Assembly (NCBI RefSeq): GCF_009730915.1
Contig: NC_052494.1
Location: forward strand, 124,001 to 188,000
Origin: Dioscorea cayenensis subsp. rotundata
Lineage: Eukaryota; Streptophyta; Magnoliopsida; Dioscoreales; Dioscoreaceae
Length of the DNA: 64,000 bases
Reading direction: 5' to 3'
Shown in pieces: positions 37,938-51,588 of this stretch. Below the pieces are notes generated by a model. That model worked only from the letters and a program-made list of their open reading frames with translations. It was not told where the DNA came from and ran no database searches. Position numbers and translations under genes: made by a program. Positions within the stretch are counted from its first letter, which is position 1. Each line of letters opens with the position of its first letter.

Positions 37938-37980
37938 TCAAATGGTTCTACTTAAATAAATATTAAGTAGAACCATTTGA
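37938..37980. repeat. Perfect 18-bp hairpin with 7-nt loop
   Basis: The arm TCAAATGGTTCTACTTAA, the loop ATAAATA, and the exact complement TTAAGTAGAACCATTTGA form the hairpin. The right half with its preceding aaataaata also occurs at 37478-37497 (one base different), so the hairpin may come from an inverted pair of a small repeat. Confidence 0.8.
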
Positions 37981-38039
37981 TTTTTTTTTTTTAATTTATG
38001 AAGAATAGGTTAATTATTATTTGGACTAAGTTAATAATA

Positions 38040-40864
38040 TTATTAGAGTTGAATAAAAATCCAAATTTAGTAACTATAACAACTAAGGGCAAAAATGAGA
38101 AACTTACAGAGTTTGATGTTGGTTAAGTAAGTACCTGCCAAATTTCAGAATTTTGCAATTGTATCCTATAAGATATAGCCTTTGAATGCAGGTGTCTCAG
38201 GTAGGATTTCTATGTAGACCTTTAAGCGTTTTTTGAGTTATTTTATCATTTTTTAGTCTGAATTAGACGTTGATTTATGTATAAAAGTTGTAGATTTTGA
38301 TGTTACCTAAATACTTGCAAAATTTCAGATTTTATGCATCTGTAGTTTGTGAGATATAACCCTGTTTGTATAACTGTCTCGGATGATATTTCTGTGCAGA
38401 ACTTGAAGAATTATCCCCAATTTTGATGATCATGGAGATTGAATTGGATAAGGTGAAAAATAGAAAAGTTGTTCATTTTTTAGTATCTGATTGTCAGTAA
38501 AATTGCATTACTTTTGGGGGCCGTTTGGTTCGTGGTAATGTGAAAACATTACCGCTTGTTACGTGGTAACCACGTTTGGATTGGTGGTGGTGGTAATATT
38601 GATCTTTTGAGTTGGTCCGCCGGATCGGTTGCTCAAGATCTTTAGTCTTCACACAGACCAATGACAAAAATGGGATCACTTCTTATGGCTTCGTTAAGAA
38701 TGATTCAGAAAGTTTTCTCAACAATTACTCTTGTGCTGAGGCTAGACTAGGAATAAGAATGAAAAATTTATGTGATTACCAACCTTTGAAGATTACTAAG
38801 AAACTTGGTAAACACATTACCACCAAAATAGGTGGCTATGTTAGATTATCAAGTGAGTAGTAATCTGAAATATTTTTTTAGACAAATATGCCTTTTGTTT
38901 AAAAATAATAATTTTTATACTTCATTCGTTGGATAAAAAAATTAAATTTGAATAACATTATTTTGGGAATATGTTCAACTTTGAAATTTTAATTTAATTT
39001 TTTTTTTATCCAAAATTTTATTTTACTTTATATTTAAACTTGCACAAAATGGTAGACATAAGGGTATTTTGGAAAATTTAAAACATTACCAAGTTGATTA
39101 TTATGTAATATGAGTTTTTAACCAAACATGGTTATCATAAATTATCATAACATTCTTGAGCACATAACATTCTCAATATCATTACCACGGTAATATCATT
39201 ACGTGGTAATATATCATTACTGCTAATCAAACGATCCCTTAGAGTTGTAGGTTGAGAGATATGCATATTTTAAAATTATATGTCTGAATTATAAGTTTGC
39301 AGAAATAGCTGGAGAATCAAATGAATGCTATAATTTGAGTAGTAATCCAAATAATGTGAATTTCAGATATGTCATAGTTTTAGATGGGTAATATATGTAA
39401 AGTTATGAGGGGTTTAGTGCTCAATGGTCGTGATGGAATTGCTCATTTGCCCTTTAAAGTGGATAATTGTTGTTGTACCCTCGCAAGAATCAATATTTGA
39501 GATTCTAGATTAATAGCTTGAACTTTTTGCATCTGTGGCATTCTAAAAAATCTCATTTTGTAATATTATTGCTTATTAACCTCTTAAGCTTTGAAATATC
39601 ATCAGATATTGTTTTGAAACTAATAGAATCTCTTCCCAAATATAGGACATGTCAAAAGCCTTGAATTCGTGTAAGATTTGGGAGCATTTTTTGGGCGTTA
39701 ATAAGGTAAGAATCCCACATATAAATCCTATTATATATATACTTGAAAATTCTAGTTTTGTGAACTTTTGGAATTTTTGAAAAAAATACTAATTGTTTTT
39801 ATTTATATTTTGATTTATTTATTTATTATTATTTTTGGAATTACTTTAAATTATTTGAAATTTCGAGTTAGTGATATTTTATTTTGGATTAGAACTATCT
39901 AAAAGGTTTAAATATTCATTTAAATTCAGATTATTTAATTTTTAAAGTTTTAGATAGCTTATCTAAATATGTATTATTTTAATTCTGAATTTCAGATTTT
40001 TTTAGTTAATTTATGATTAATTATTAATAGTATATTTTTAAAATTATCTATTCATGTTTGGATTCAAATAACTGGTTTATTTTGCTATGATAAAAAGGGA
40101 TCATGCGATTGTTAGCAAATTTCTCATATTTTGCCCAATCTGAATTTTGATAGTTTATTGTTTTGTGAACATGAAATATTTTGACATAGAAACTAATCCC
40201 CAATTAACTATGCACTAACCCTGTCACTAGGGTTAAACACTGACCGTGTCAACATGTATTATGATATAGAAACTATAGTTTCTTACCGCTTTCCATCGGT
40301 GAAGAATAACGGCCTCTGATAATTCTAACTCGGGTTACCAAGGGTAAATATATGAATTTTGTTATTTTGTTTAGTCAATAGTTGTTTGGGGGACCTATAT
40401 GCTCGGTTTTTGACATCTGTGTTTATTTAAACTAAATTTGATTTCTGATTTTGATAAATTATGACTTTTGTAAATGATCCATATATTTTTAGTGGGTACT
40501 TACTGGGCTTTTGAGTTCATAAATGTTATTAATATCTCTTTTCAAATCAAAAGTAGAGTTGGATGGCTGATAACTTAGCGGGGACGGCAATCACTAAAAT
40601 ATTAGCGTGTAATAAGTCTCTGTTATTGTGGGCACCGCCTAAGTTTTATTTGAATAAGCTTGTATTTTATTTGTAAAACACTTAGTCTAATTCTATCAAT
40701 GTTGAACGATATTCTTATGTTCCTAATTTTGACCTCCTTGTTAGATTATTTGTTCTGTTTTGAATCATGTTTTGAGGCTTTGTATGTCTACTTTCTTTAG
40801 CCTTGTAGGTGTACGACCGTTTGTTGACGTCCCCGATCTATTGAGCTGGGTTCAGGGCGTGACA
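38040..40864 (+). mobile_element. Gypsy-type LTR remnant (left boundary uncertain)
   Basis: The 3' end reads gtgtacgaccgtttgttgac...cttcagggcgtgaca-like (ending GGGTTCAGGGCGTGACA at 40864), the usual end of plant Ty3/Gypsy LTRs. Upstream are repeated phrases of the type aaatttcag...gagatataacc...ctgtctcgg (38140-38400), also common in these LTRs. No gag-pol is attached, so it appears to be a solo or truncated LTR. A MITE lies inside it. I could not match a 5-bp target duplication to the CAATG after its end. Confidence 0.5.
38516..39238. mobile_element. MITE inside the Gypsy-type LTR
   Basis: The left end GGGGCCGTTTGGTTCGTGGT and the complemented right end GGGATCGTTTGATTAGCAGT are inverted repeats. 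Sub-terminal wrgtaatgt/attaccacg motifs are repeated in both arms (gtggtaatgtgaaaacatta; accacggtaatatcattacg). It is about 720 bp. The flanks TTG/TTA are an imperfect 3-bp target match. No transposase was seen. Confidence 0.55.
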
Positions 40865-41593
40865 CAATGCATAAAAAATTATTGAATAATTTATATAAAA
40901 ATTTACTTGCAATCAGGAGCAAATAGTGAAAACAACTGTTCTTATTAAAATTTGAAATGTCAATTGTACCCATAGAGTTTATATTGTATATAATTATTAT
41001 TATTATTATTATTATTTTACAATTTACCCCCTTTAAATTAAAAAATAAAAATATATATGATAAACATCACCCTCCCCCTCACAAAAATCTTACATCTGTT
41101 CCTGCAAGTCTGGTTCTAGGGTTCGGTCATCAAACCCACAACAAGCTCTGACCTCATTACTCATATCACACATCATTCTCTTTCAATACCAAAAAAAAAA
41201 AAATAAACAATAAAAAAAACCAAAAAAGGAAAATAAGAAACCACCAGTGATCTCATCAAGCAACACCACTACCATAAACCACCAAATAAAAGCTTGCCAT
41301 TTTCTAACAGTTCATCAACCTGTGGTCCAGTCTTGCAAGCCAACATAAAGAAACTTTAACAACCTTATTTATACATAAAGGTGAAATGCTATTACAATCT
41401 AAAGTCAGGAAATTGTTAACACAACAAGTAAAACTAGTTTACTTTGATGCAGTAAAACGGTAAAAAAATTCCTCGCTATCCTTTCTGCAATGACAGAAGG
41501 TGGAAGACGAGGTATCAAGCGACGCATCTCATGTCAAAACCAATATATATATATATATATGTCTTTTTCTTTTATTCGATATCTACAATAGCC

Positions 41594-44500
41594 TTAAACT
41601 TTACAGATTTCTTTTCTCGCAGCTTTCTGTTGTCTCATGTCTCCTTTAATTGAGGACGACGATGAGGATGAGGATGAAAGGCCTGAGCGCTTGCTCTCGG
41701 CCTTGTCCTTGTTGAAGGCCTTAAGGACAACATCCTTAAGTTCACAGAAGCGAGCCCGTTTGATCTTTTGTTCGTCAGGTGTTCCCTTCTGAAGGAAGAA
41801 CAGATCAGGCAGGTCGTCCTCCATGAAGTTATCTAGAACTTCTGAGCAGTTAGGGAAGAAGCGCCGACCATACTCCACTGTCAATAAAGAATCAAGAATT
41901 TGATCATTGAAGTATAAAATCAAGTGGAACATAAAACTATCCAATAAAATAGCAACCAATGGAATGAAAATTTTCCTCGATCTTGAGCCATCTGATCATT
42001 AGCAATATCTTGAGAAGGCATATAATTGAGCTCAGTATGCAGTATCTATGGTTATGCCCGGAAAAAGAATGAAACTTAATTGGAGCAGTGACAAGTCTAA
42101 AAGTACCTGTTCTTGTAAGAGCGTCTACTCTCGACTGAAGCCTTTTATCTCGCATTGCGGGCGTTTCATTTAGATCAACCTCCCTCAGGTTGCGGGAACT
42201 TCGTGATGTAGACTGCCCGGCAAATTCTGTAGTATTGTCTGCATTTGCAATCTCCATGGCCACCTTTGCTTCAAGAGGAAAGAACAGTCTTGCAAATGCA
42301 ACTAAACATGAAAAAGTAAACCAATTTTAGTACTAACCAATCATAAAACTATTAACTTACATACTCAGCAACACATAGAAATATTCATTATTAACTTGCG
42401 AGCATAATTTGGAAGCAATTAAGGATTCCATAGTGAATTGAATTTGTCAACAGGACCAAAAGAACTTAAATAACTGGTAGTTCAATTCCATGGATCAACT
42501 CGTAACCTCTGCACAGTGATCTTTGGTCATAGGCATCCCCAATGTTCAGAAAGTCACTAGCATCAATTGGATTAATGATACTTATAGTAACAAGTGATAA
42601 CCATGCGTCTAGTGCTAATCACAATCATATATAAAACTTTCAAACCATCTTCAAGAGAAAAACAGCTTAGTCTGAACCCCCAGCTGACTTAAAGAATTAT
42701 TGCTATGATGACCTAAGCGATTAATATATCATGGTTCAATAATGCACTTGCTCAACACATAATAAATGGTAAGGGAAAGAAAAAAAAAGTTGTGTTTTTA
42801 CAATAGTAAAGATGCAGACATAAGCCACCAGTATTCCTGAACTGTTGGTCATCTTCCGTCCTAGGCTTTTACTCCATAAAATATTCATGTTGGATGTTGA
42901 CCTATCGAAATTTGTTCATTTTGGAATCCGAACTATGCAAATTTATTTGTTTTGACCCTTCTATGAGTCCAATTGTCAAAAACAGGCTGGAGAGGCCAAA
43001 ATAAACAAAGTTATAGTTCAGAAGATAAAATGAATATCTTTATACTAAAAGGTGAAATCAAGCAATGACCAACTTCATGGGTCACCAATACCTATAACCC
43101 TGTAAAATACCTTATAATAGGGTGATAATGAATCAAAAACAAAGACAAGCTATAGCAGGAAATACTTGACGATTTAATGGCACTGAAAACTTAAATCCTA
43201 TATACTAGCAATGAGTCAATGACTCACCTCTGTTCTCCAAATATAGAAGTTTCATGTGAAGGCCATCAGCCAATAATGGGGATGAAATTGACTCCGGCAC
43301 AGCGTGCGGTTTTCTCCTGATCTCTCTTTCCAGAATCTCAATGCAAATCCGATCTTTATTTGCCTCTTGGCACTTCTCTGTCTTCTCAAGAAAATCTTTC
43401 AATCTTGTCTGCCTCCGGCAAATGCTCGCAGCATTTCGGCCATCATCAGTTGTGTCTGTTACAGAGGCACCCTTGCTCAGAAGGGATATTATAACAGCAG
43501 GCAGCATTCGCAAGGCAGCCATATGGAGAGGAGTGTATCCTCTGCCATCCTTCAAATTCACATTAGCAAGACCAAGGTCTAAAACTTCGGACACAACTTT
43601 TGAATCACAATAGGCAGCCGCATAATGTAAAGCATACGCATCGTCCAAAGTCATTTCAGACTCACTCAGAAGCAACTTCACAAGTTCTACATCATCTGAA
43701 TCCAATGCCCTGTGAATTCTCCTAACTCTTTTCTCAAAGACAGGGTCTACATTTTCATAATCCTCAGGTTTGAATTTCTTGCGTGATAATTTTATCTCCT
43801 CTGCAACTTCATGAGGCAGCTCTTTCTCAAGATAAGTATCATTCATATCAGACCTTGTCACTCTTTGAATACAATGAGCGAGCAATTGATCACGCTTCGA
43901 GTCAAAAGCGACCATAAGAATCGGCATAACATCTTCAACAAGAGCTTTATCAACAAAATTGTAAAGCCGTCGCTGATGAAAGCCAACAAATAGAAATTAT
44001 CAATCAATCAAATGCTAAGATGACAGTCAATTGCATGAATTAGAAAACCAAAACAAACATAAAGTCTAAAGAAATATGGCCTTGTTTGGGTTGGCTTATC
44101 AAAAAAGTACTTTTTTAAGTTTAGTAGAAGTGCTTCTGGAAAAAGTACTTTTCTAGAGTAAGTTAAGCACTTTTTTATATTTTGTGTTTGTATTAGCTTT
44201 TCTGTAAAAGCAAAAGCTGTAAAAATAATCTAAAAAACAGTTTTTTTCAAAAGCTGCTCATGACTAGCTTATGAAAAAAAAGCTGTTTTTCAGTTTTTTT
44301 TACAGCTTCTGCTTTTACAGAAAAGCCAATACAAATAACCTTTTTTTAAACCCAGAAGTGCTTAACTTATAAAAAAACACTTCTGGGTTTTCCAAAAGCT
44401 GATCCAAACAAGCCCATATCTCGAGTGAAAACCAACCATAGGTAGAGTCATGATATTTTTTTTTTTTAAAAAAAAACTTATAAAAAAAACTATGCACTCA

Positions 44501-45353
44501 TCGATTATCAAAGCCAACGAATAGAAAATTATCCATGAATGGAATATTTATACACATATGACACTAAGATGGTAATCAAATGTACCAACTACAAAACAAG
44601 AACAAGCATAACATAAATGAGTAAAGATCATAACTCAAGTGAAAAGTATAGGCAAAACATTCCCAAAAAAAGTTTTATCAACAAAATTATGCAGTCTTCA
44701 ATGACCAAAGCCAGCAAATAGAAATTATACACCAAACTGAAAACATCACTAAGATGATAATCAAATGAATGAGCAGAAACAAGAACAAAAAAGTAAAAAT
44801 CATATGTTGCAGCAAGAGAGATCTGAAAGAAAACCTGGAAGAGAGAGACAAGCTCTGGTATCTGAAAAACAGAGGAAGCATACATCAACTCCACCACGAA
44901 GTTAATGGCAGGGCGGCAAGCATCATGTGCGCACATATGATCAACACATGTAGAAACCTCCACCGGAGCTGGCCTCAGTTTCCCTGTATACAAGTAGCTC
45001 AAGAACGCCATGAAAGCCTCACGGCCAACCTTGCCCTGAGGCACAAGCTCGCTCATCACATACCTTGGACGCCCCTCAGGGCGAGGGTTGCGAGAGAAAA
45101 GCTCGCGGAAAAAGGGGCTCCGCGCGGCGAGAATGCAGCGGTGGACGCCGACAGGGGCGCCGTCGGCAGGGACGATATCGGCGTCGCTGCAGTCAAGCTC
45201 CTGGTCGATTAGAAGACGCTCGAGGTTGCAACTGAGACGCGAGAGGCTGACGATCTCGAGGCTAGTCCCGGCCGGCGCACTGGAGCCATTGGAGACGACC
45301 GAGGATGAGGTGATGCTCAACGAAGACGAAGGCTCCGGTGTGCTATCCGCCAT
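41594..45353 (-). CDS. NPR1/NPR3/NPR4-like BTB-ankyrin salicylate co-receptor, complete, 580 aa
   Basis: Four minus-strand exons (45353-44835, 43972-43228, 42301-42107, 41877-41594) join to 581 codons, the usual four-exon layout of this family. A BTB/POZ domain (about residues 55-170) carries the zinc-type motif C136-C141-H143-C146 (CVDHMCAHDAC), spaced as in NPR1. Ankyrin repeats run at about 266-375 (DDVELVKLLL, GRGYTPLHMAALR). The NPR C-terminal domain includes LYLENR with Arg421, where the salicylate-contacting Arg of NPR1/NPR4 is expected. An EAR-like VDLNETP at 463-469 and CSEVLDNFMEDDLPDLFFL follow, then a Ser-rich basic tail. The VDLNETP motif and lack of the C-terminal cysteines of Arabidopsis NPR1 favour an NPR3/NPR4-like or monocot NPR type. 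Such proteins act in the nucleus with TGA bZIP factors on defence genes. Intron 1 contains a MITE. Confidence 0.93.
44081..44418. mobile_element. Foldback MITE in intron 1 of the NPR-like gene
   Basis: The ends GGCCTTGTTTGGGTTGGCTT and, complemented, GGGCTTGTTTGGATCAGCTT are terminal inverted repeats, with ATAT outside both ends. Almost the whole element folds on itself: agcttttctgtaaaagcaaa is mirrored by tgcttttacagaaaagcc, and agtgcttctgg by ccagaagtgctt. It is about 338 bp and non-coding. Confidence 0.75.
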
Positions 45354-45374
45354 GGTTCTCCAAATCCCTAGAAC

Positions 45375-45398
45375 TCAATTCTCCAAGCTTTCACGCAT
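45375..45398 (-). promoter_or_regulatory. Short upstream ORF before the NPR-like start
   Basis: A seven-codon frame (MRESLEN, then TGA) lies 21 bases upstream of the main ATG. It could lower translation of the main frame if the leader includes it. The transcription start is not visible from sequence, though a (GA)n tract at about 45823-45839 suggests a leader of several hundred bases. Confidence 0.3.
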
Positions 45399-45928
45399 CC
45401 AATGACCCAAAAAAACCGATTTTTCTCATAAATCTCAATCCATCTACCATTAAATACTTCATAAAAATCCGAATTTTCAACGAATTCAATGCGAAATTTC
45501 GCAAGAAACAAATCTCAATCTAGGTATCATCAAAATTCCTCCGCAAAAAACCCCAATTCACATCAACTAATTCCCAGTGAATCTAATTCCCAAAACCATC
45601 AAACAAATTCACACAAACACAAAATCCTTCCCAAATTCCTCAACACCACCAACAACCCTCACATCAATGAATCAAATTCATCAAATCCAACGCCCAAAAA
45701 CAAAAACACTCAAATCACATTAAACAAAAAACACCAACAAACACCAACTCAACGCAACAGAGACAACCAAAATCACACATAAAGAAGCAATCCAAATCAG
45801 AGAAAAAACAAGAATGAAAACCAGAGAGAGAGAGAGAGAATGAGAGGGGAGTTCCAGGGGAGGCCCGGGAGGGAGAAGGGATCCTGCTTCCGTCTTCGGA
45901 TGCTGAAGTCCACTGCGGACGAGGGCGG

Positions 45929-45974
45929 TGACGTCATCGCGGATTGGTAGGGCTGGCTGACGTCACAAGTGACG
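45929..45974. promoter_or_regulatory. Cluster of three TGACG sites (TGA-bZIP, as-1-like) upstream of the NPR-like gene
   Basis: Two perfect palindromes TGACGTCA (45929-45936 and 45958-45965) and a third TGACG (45970-45974) fall within 46 bases, about 576-621 bases upstream of the ATG. TGACG is the core site of TGA bZIP factors, the DNA-binding partners of NPR proteins. The surrounding block is GC-rich against an AT-rich background. Confidence 0.6.
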
Positions 45975-46079
45975 CCATCGGAGTGAGAGGATATGAATGA
46001 CTGGGCTCTCTCTCTCTTTGCGGTCTTTCTCGGCCGTTTCCTCCTCTTCTTGCGTCTCCACTCCTTTTTCTTTTTAAAT

Positions 46080-49000
46080 TATTTATTTATTTATTTATTT
46101 ATTTTAAAAATTTTAAATTTTTAAAAAAAAAATTAAAAACTTTTCACAATTACTGTTTATATATTATTTGTTCATGTATTGCTCATGCACGCACTGTACA
46201 CACTTGAATCCAACTGTTTATTATCTGAATATGAAATTGTAAATTAATGATTTTTTTTAGGTCCAACTGTTTATTATCTGAACATGAAATTGTAAATTAG
46301 AGATTTTTTTTAAAAAGTCAATAAATTAATATAAATTATACATCTCTTTTAAATAGGATATTTGTCGCTGTTTATTCGCTTAAAAAAGTTAATTAATTTT
46401 TTTAATTAATTAATTAATTAATTAAAAAAAAAGGGGGCAAATATTTTAAATGAGTTTTGTCGCATGGGGGCACTTTCGGTTCAGTGTATCATGTGAAGGG
46501 AGTAGTACGTTCTGGAACACGCAAACAACCACAGCGTGTGAATCAAGATGATAACCGCAATCTCGTTCTTGTATATTTATTTTGCATTTATACCCTTGTG
46601 AATGTAATTAATTGTGAAAAGATTTTATTGTATGCAGTCTCTTTGGATCAAAAAATTAAATACAATGTAAATTTTTTTAACATTTAATTTTTTAAAAAAT
46701 ATATAATATTTAAATATATTAATAAAATTTTACTTAAATTTATAATTTTTTTCTTATGTAATGTGATAAAATTGTGTTAAAAACATATCTACAAGAGTAT
46801 AATAAGCTCAATAAAGACTCTCAGTTTATATGGTTTAAGGGTTTGATTTCTATTTTTTTTGTTTTTGTAATGAACATTTTATGAAAAAAAAAAATTTGGT
46901 ATTAATAAATTAAGAGGTTATTGATTTTAAATTTATAAACTAGTTAATTTTTTTTATTTAAATGATCATTAGAAAATTTGAGGAGCATATTGCACAAGCT
47001 TTGATAGGTTGACATGCAATAATTGTAAGAGGTATAGATGACATTAATGTCCATAGATAAGTGGTCCTCTATATGTATATAAATATATAATTAAACTTAT
47101 TTTAAGGGTATGCAGGTAAAAAGCTTTTTGAAAAATTAGTAGAGTTAGTTGCCATTTTTTTTTATTTTGTTTTACTCGTTGTTTCTATATTTTTATGTTT
47201 TAATTTCAGATAAAATATTTTTGTATATAAATTATTTTCTATAAAACATATCTCTTATATATAAAAATAAAATAAGGAAGCGTGTATAATAATATTAAGA
47301 AAATGTTGATTTATGTTAATTTACTGTATTTTTGTCTATGGTTGATAATGGGCACTAACATCTTCATACAAAATATAACAATACAAAAGATGAAAGAAAA
47401 TAAATAAAATTTCCAAAAAAAAAATGGAGATTTTTAGGGAATTAGAAATGTTAGATGGTTGTTTTTGATAAATTGATTTTTCCTTCTTTTGCATTTATAC
47501 CTTGTAAAAAGTAGTCAATTATCGAGAATTTAATTTGCCACATAAAATTACTTGCTATCTCTTTTTAAAAATTTTATTTTCTTTGTCACTTTGATAATGA
47601 AATTTAATTACTTAATAAATGTTTTTAATAATATAATTAATTTTTATGGGAAAACACTATTAATAAAATTTTTTTATTTTATTAAATTCTATTTAATAAA
47701 ATATTAATTAAGTTCCAATTTGACAAATCCTATCCTAAACCCACTAATGTTGCCTATAAATTATTAAAAAAATTAATTTTAATCACTAACTCCATTTATA
47801 GACATGCAAAATGACATCAAATACCCTTATTCTATAAATGATATAAACCCTGGCTACAAGTACAACTCCATTTAAAAATTTAATTACTTAACAAAATACC
47901 TTTACTAATTAATGTAATAAAATGATAATATTATGAAAAACCATTATTGATTAATAAAAGTTTTGAATTTTTAAAATATTTCTATTTAATTAATATTAAT
48001 TAAGTCTAAATTTGATCAACCCTATTCTAACTTCTACCAATGTTGTTGACTAGAGTTTATTAATAACTTCATTTTAATCATTAGTAACACCTTTTATAAA
48101 CATATAAAATGACATAAATACCCCCGAAACAATCTCTTTATAGAAATGACATAAATGCCCCTGACCACAATTAGCAGATAATCCGTGACATGGACTTTTT
48201 TATGGACATTTTCATCATTTTCATTTTATTTATAATGTGTGTGTGTGTGATCTAAATAATGTTGAATTATATTTGACAATGAAGTAAATGAAAATAAAAA
48301 TAACAAGAATTTGTATCCAAGTAAAAAAGTAGAAAGAAATTTGGTGCCAAGAGAATACCAAAAAGTATGATTTGATAGATGATTCCAATCCACTGTAAAA
48401 AGTTTATTCTATGAAGTTAATATATATTGGCTATCATTATCATAAACTTTAATTGTTAATTTATTATCATTATAAGTAAAAAAATTAATAATTCAAACTT
48501 TCATTTATTATATATAAATAATCTAGATAAATATTTTGTCTAGCAGAGTATAACCATGTATAGTTTTATTACATTAAAAAACTAGTTTATAATTTTAACA
48601 TAATTTTACAGAGTTAATATAAAAATAAAAAAAAATATGAAAAATTCCCCTAAACCTATATTCTTTTTTTGTAAATCATATCCTTTGAATATTAAATAAG
48701 AGAATTTTTTTAATTGACTAATATTAATCCAAATTACATATTTTTAAGATTATTTTTTTAATTTTTGTGAATTTTAAAAAATATTGAATAAATATATTTA
48801 TTTAAATAATTAGATATTTTTAGTGAAAAAAAGTTAATGAGGTGTTTGCTTATCTTCTAACCAAACCATACATTAATATTAGTTTTTATTATTATTGCTT
48901 TTTTTAAATGAGTTCACTAAGGAAACACATGCTTATTTTTCTACTTTATTCCTTTTTCTTTTGACAAATTTAATGAAAAGTTCTAAAAGAGACTACGATT

Positions 49001-51551
49001 ATTCATGCCATGAGAAAATAAAAATAATAAAATTTTATAATCTATGAAATGATCCCACAATCCATAAATGAATGGTTGCCATCCAACCACAATAGATTCC
49101 CATTATGTCCATTCAAATCAAATTTGATAGATGCCTTGTTTTATTAAAAAGGAAATTGACAATTCTAAGGAAACAGAGCTTTTAATTTGTGGGCTAATTT
49201 TTGCAAAGGTTTTTTAAATATCTCAAATAAGGAAACTTCTCTCATGTGCCATTAATTAGTGACTTATGTTGGGAAAAAAAAACTGATATTTTATATATTA
49301 AAAGGGCATTTTAGTTATCAGTTAGTCCATATATTTTTCTTAATTGGTAAATAGGCCTTCTTTTAGACTTGTTTTTATTATAATCAATTACTTATTATAT
49401 GTTTTAATGATAAAGTAAGCAACTAGGCGCTAAGAAACATGTGTTACAGACTTCATTTTGGCGGATGCTAAATAAGAATAAATGTCTATGCGTACACAGC
49501 GCTTAAAAACTACTTCCTTGCACGCAATCACTTTATCTACGACTCTGAAAATAATCAAAATATGCTTTTATTGTGATTTAAACTCATAAAAAAACTTTAA
49601 CGGGACCCAACAACTAATAAATCATTTGGTCATTAGTAATCGATGAAACTATTTAAGTTTTTAAACATAGTTTGAGTTTTCTAACTAAGATTGAGCTAGG
49701 TTTAAAACTGAGTATATATAAATATATTATAATTTTTTATATTTATAATATATTATATTAAAGATATTAAGTAATTTACATTGATAATTAATAAAATCCA
49801 ATTAGAAATAATGTTTTAGTTTTTGAGACAAATTAGTTGAATTAGACTTGCTTAAGCTGTAGTCGTTAAGACAATTATGAGGTTTTGGACTTATTTTCAT
49901 CTATTGATTATTTACTTATTTATTTTATTTTATTTTATTAAGGGGGGATGCATCTTCTTTGTCCCCTTCCCATCATTGAGGGACATTTTAGAGATTTTAA
50001 TATTTAAAATATTCTGTTTATATTTGATAAGAATAGCCTTCATTAAAAATTATATATATACCCTTATAATTTTCATACATGTACCTATATATATATATAT
50101 TTGTCAAAATGTGAATTAACCACATGAGGTTATTCATATGCATAGAATTAAATATCTTAATATATCATGCATAAACTGAAATTTAAATTTATTTTTTTTA
50201 GTAAAAATATGAATATTTTTTTTTGGATAATCAAAAAATATCAATAGACAAAAAAATCATTCATAGTTCATATATATATATATATATAAGCACTATTTAT
50301 ATACAAACATTCTCGTTTTTCAAATGCACCCACAAACATTCTCTATATCTCATCTTGATAGAATAATGTTATCCAATGATGTGTTCATTTTCTTATTAAA
50401 ATAATCCTAATAGTAGTCACCCCTTCATCATCATGAAGAGATTTTTTTAGTGATTTATAGGTGTAACTTACAATAGTTTCATATGAATTTTTTATCCAAT
50501 TCAAGAAACATTTCTCTAAATAATTTAATAATTTTTATATTTGTATAACTTAGAATATGGCTGATATTTTATAATAAGTCCTTTTCAAGTGTCTATCAAT
50601 CCCATCTATTCAACATGACAAGTGGGCGTCAAAGAGTGAAATAAAATTTTATACTTTTCATAATGGACCCTACAAAATATAAATTTGATCAAGACTAAGT
50701 GTTTTTTATTATTATTTTATTATTTATATCTTTATATTTGTCTTTGAATTATTGACCATTGTTTGTAACGCCTTGTGTGTAACGCCTTGTTATGTAAAAT
50801 GATTTGATTTAAATTTTTTAATTTAATTTTTTATTTTTTTATAGTCAATGATCCGTGATCATCTTTGTAGTTGTTGAGTTACTTGTTAATGTTTAATTAG
50901 TGCCGGTCTTTATTTATTAAGGTCTTTAAGTTTAATAATACTTTCAATTGGCTGAATTTTTAACTGTTGACCTCGTTCATGATGGCTGATTATATGTATT
51001 TATTGTTATTATTATTATTATTATAAAAATGAGAGATTAAATTAATAAAAGAATACAAATTAATTGAAATAATAAATATTGATTTATATTTTCATTGATA
51101 ACAATTAAATAATTTAACAGAAGGAACAAATAAATAAAATAAATGCTCAATTAAATTTTAAATAAATACAAGAATTAAAAAAAAAAGGGAACGGTGCTTT
51201 TGAAATTTCTCTCAAAGTCTTTTAAGTCTATATATATATATATATATATTTCTTACTCAATCAATAATAAGTAAGAAATTTCCTCCCACCACTCTCTCTC
51301 AATACTATTTAAAATTTTAAAAAATTGCCAACATTTTTTATAATTATAATTTTTAAATTACTTTTAATCAGTACAAAGTCCATTTTATTTTAGATAAAAT
51401 ATGAGTTTAATTTCCCCGTGTTGCGAAGAGTGAGAGCGTGTGGCAGTTAAGTATACTGAAAAATAGAGTTTTTTAAAAGAGCTTATTCTTGTAAAATTAA
51501 ATTAAATTTATTTTTTTTAAAAAAATTAAATTTATTTTATGATAAGATTTT

Positions 51552-51588
<37 letters not shown>

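Noticed and set aside
38612..38860. 82-codon frame inside the MITE
   Set aside because: No transposase motif; the element is a short non-autonomous MITE and the frame has no recognisable domain.
41594..45353. Assignment to the BOP/NPR5 clade
   Set aside because: The NPR C-terminal domain with VDLNETP and the long Ser-rich tail are present, whereas BOP-type proteins lack that tail.
44769..45405. Plus-strand frames opposite NPR-like exon 1
   Set aside because: Shadows of a GC-rich coding exon on the other strand.
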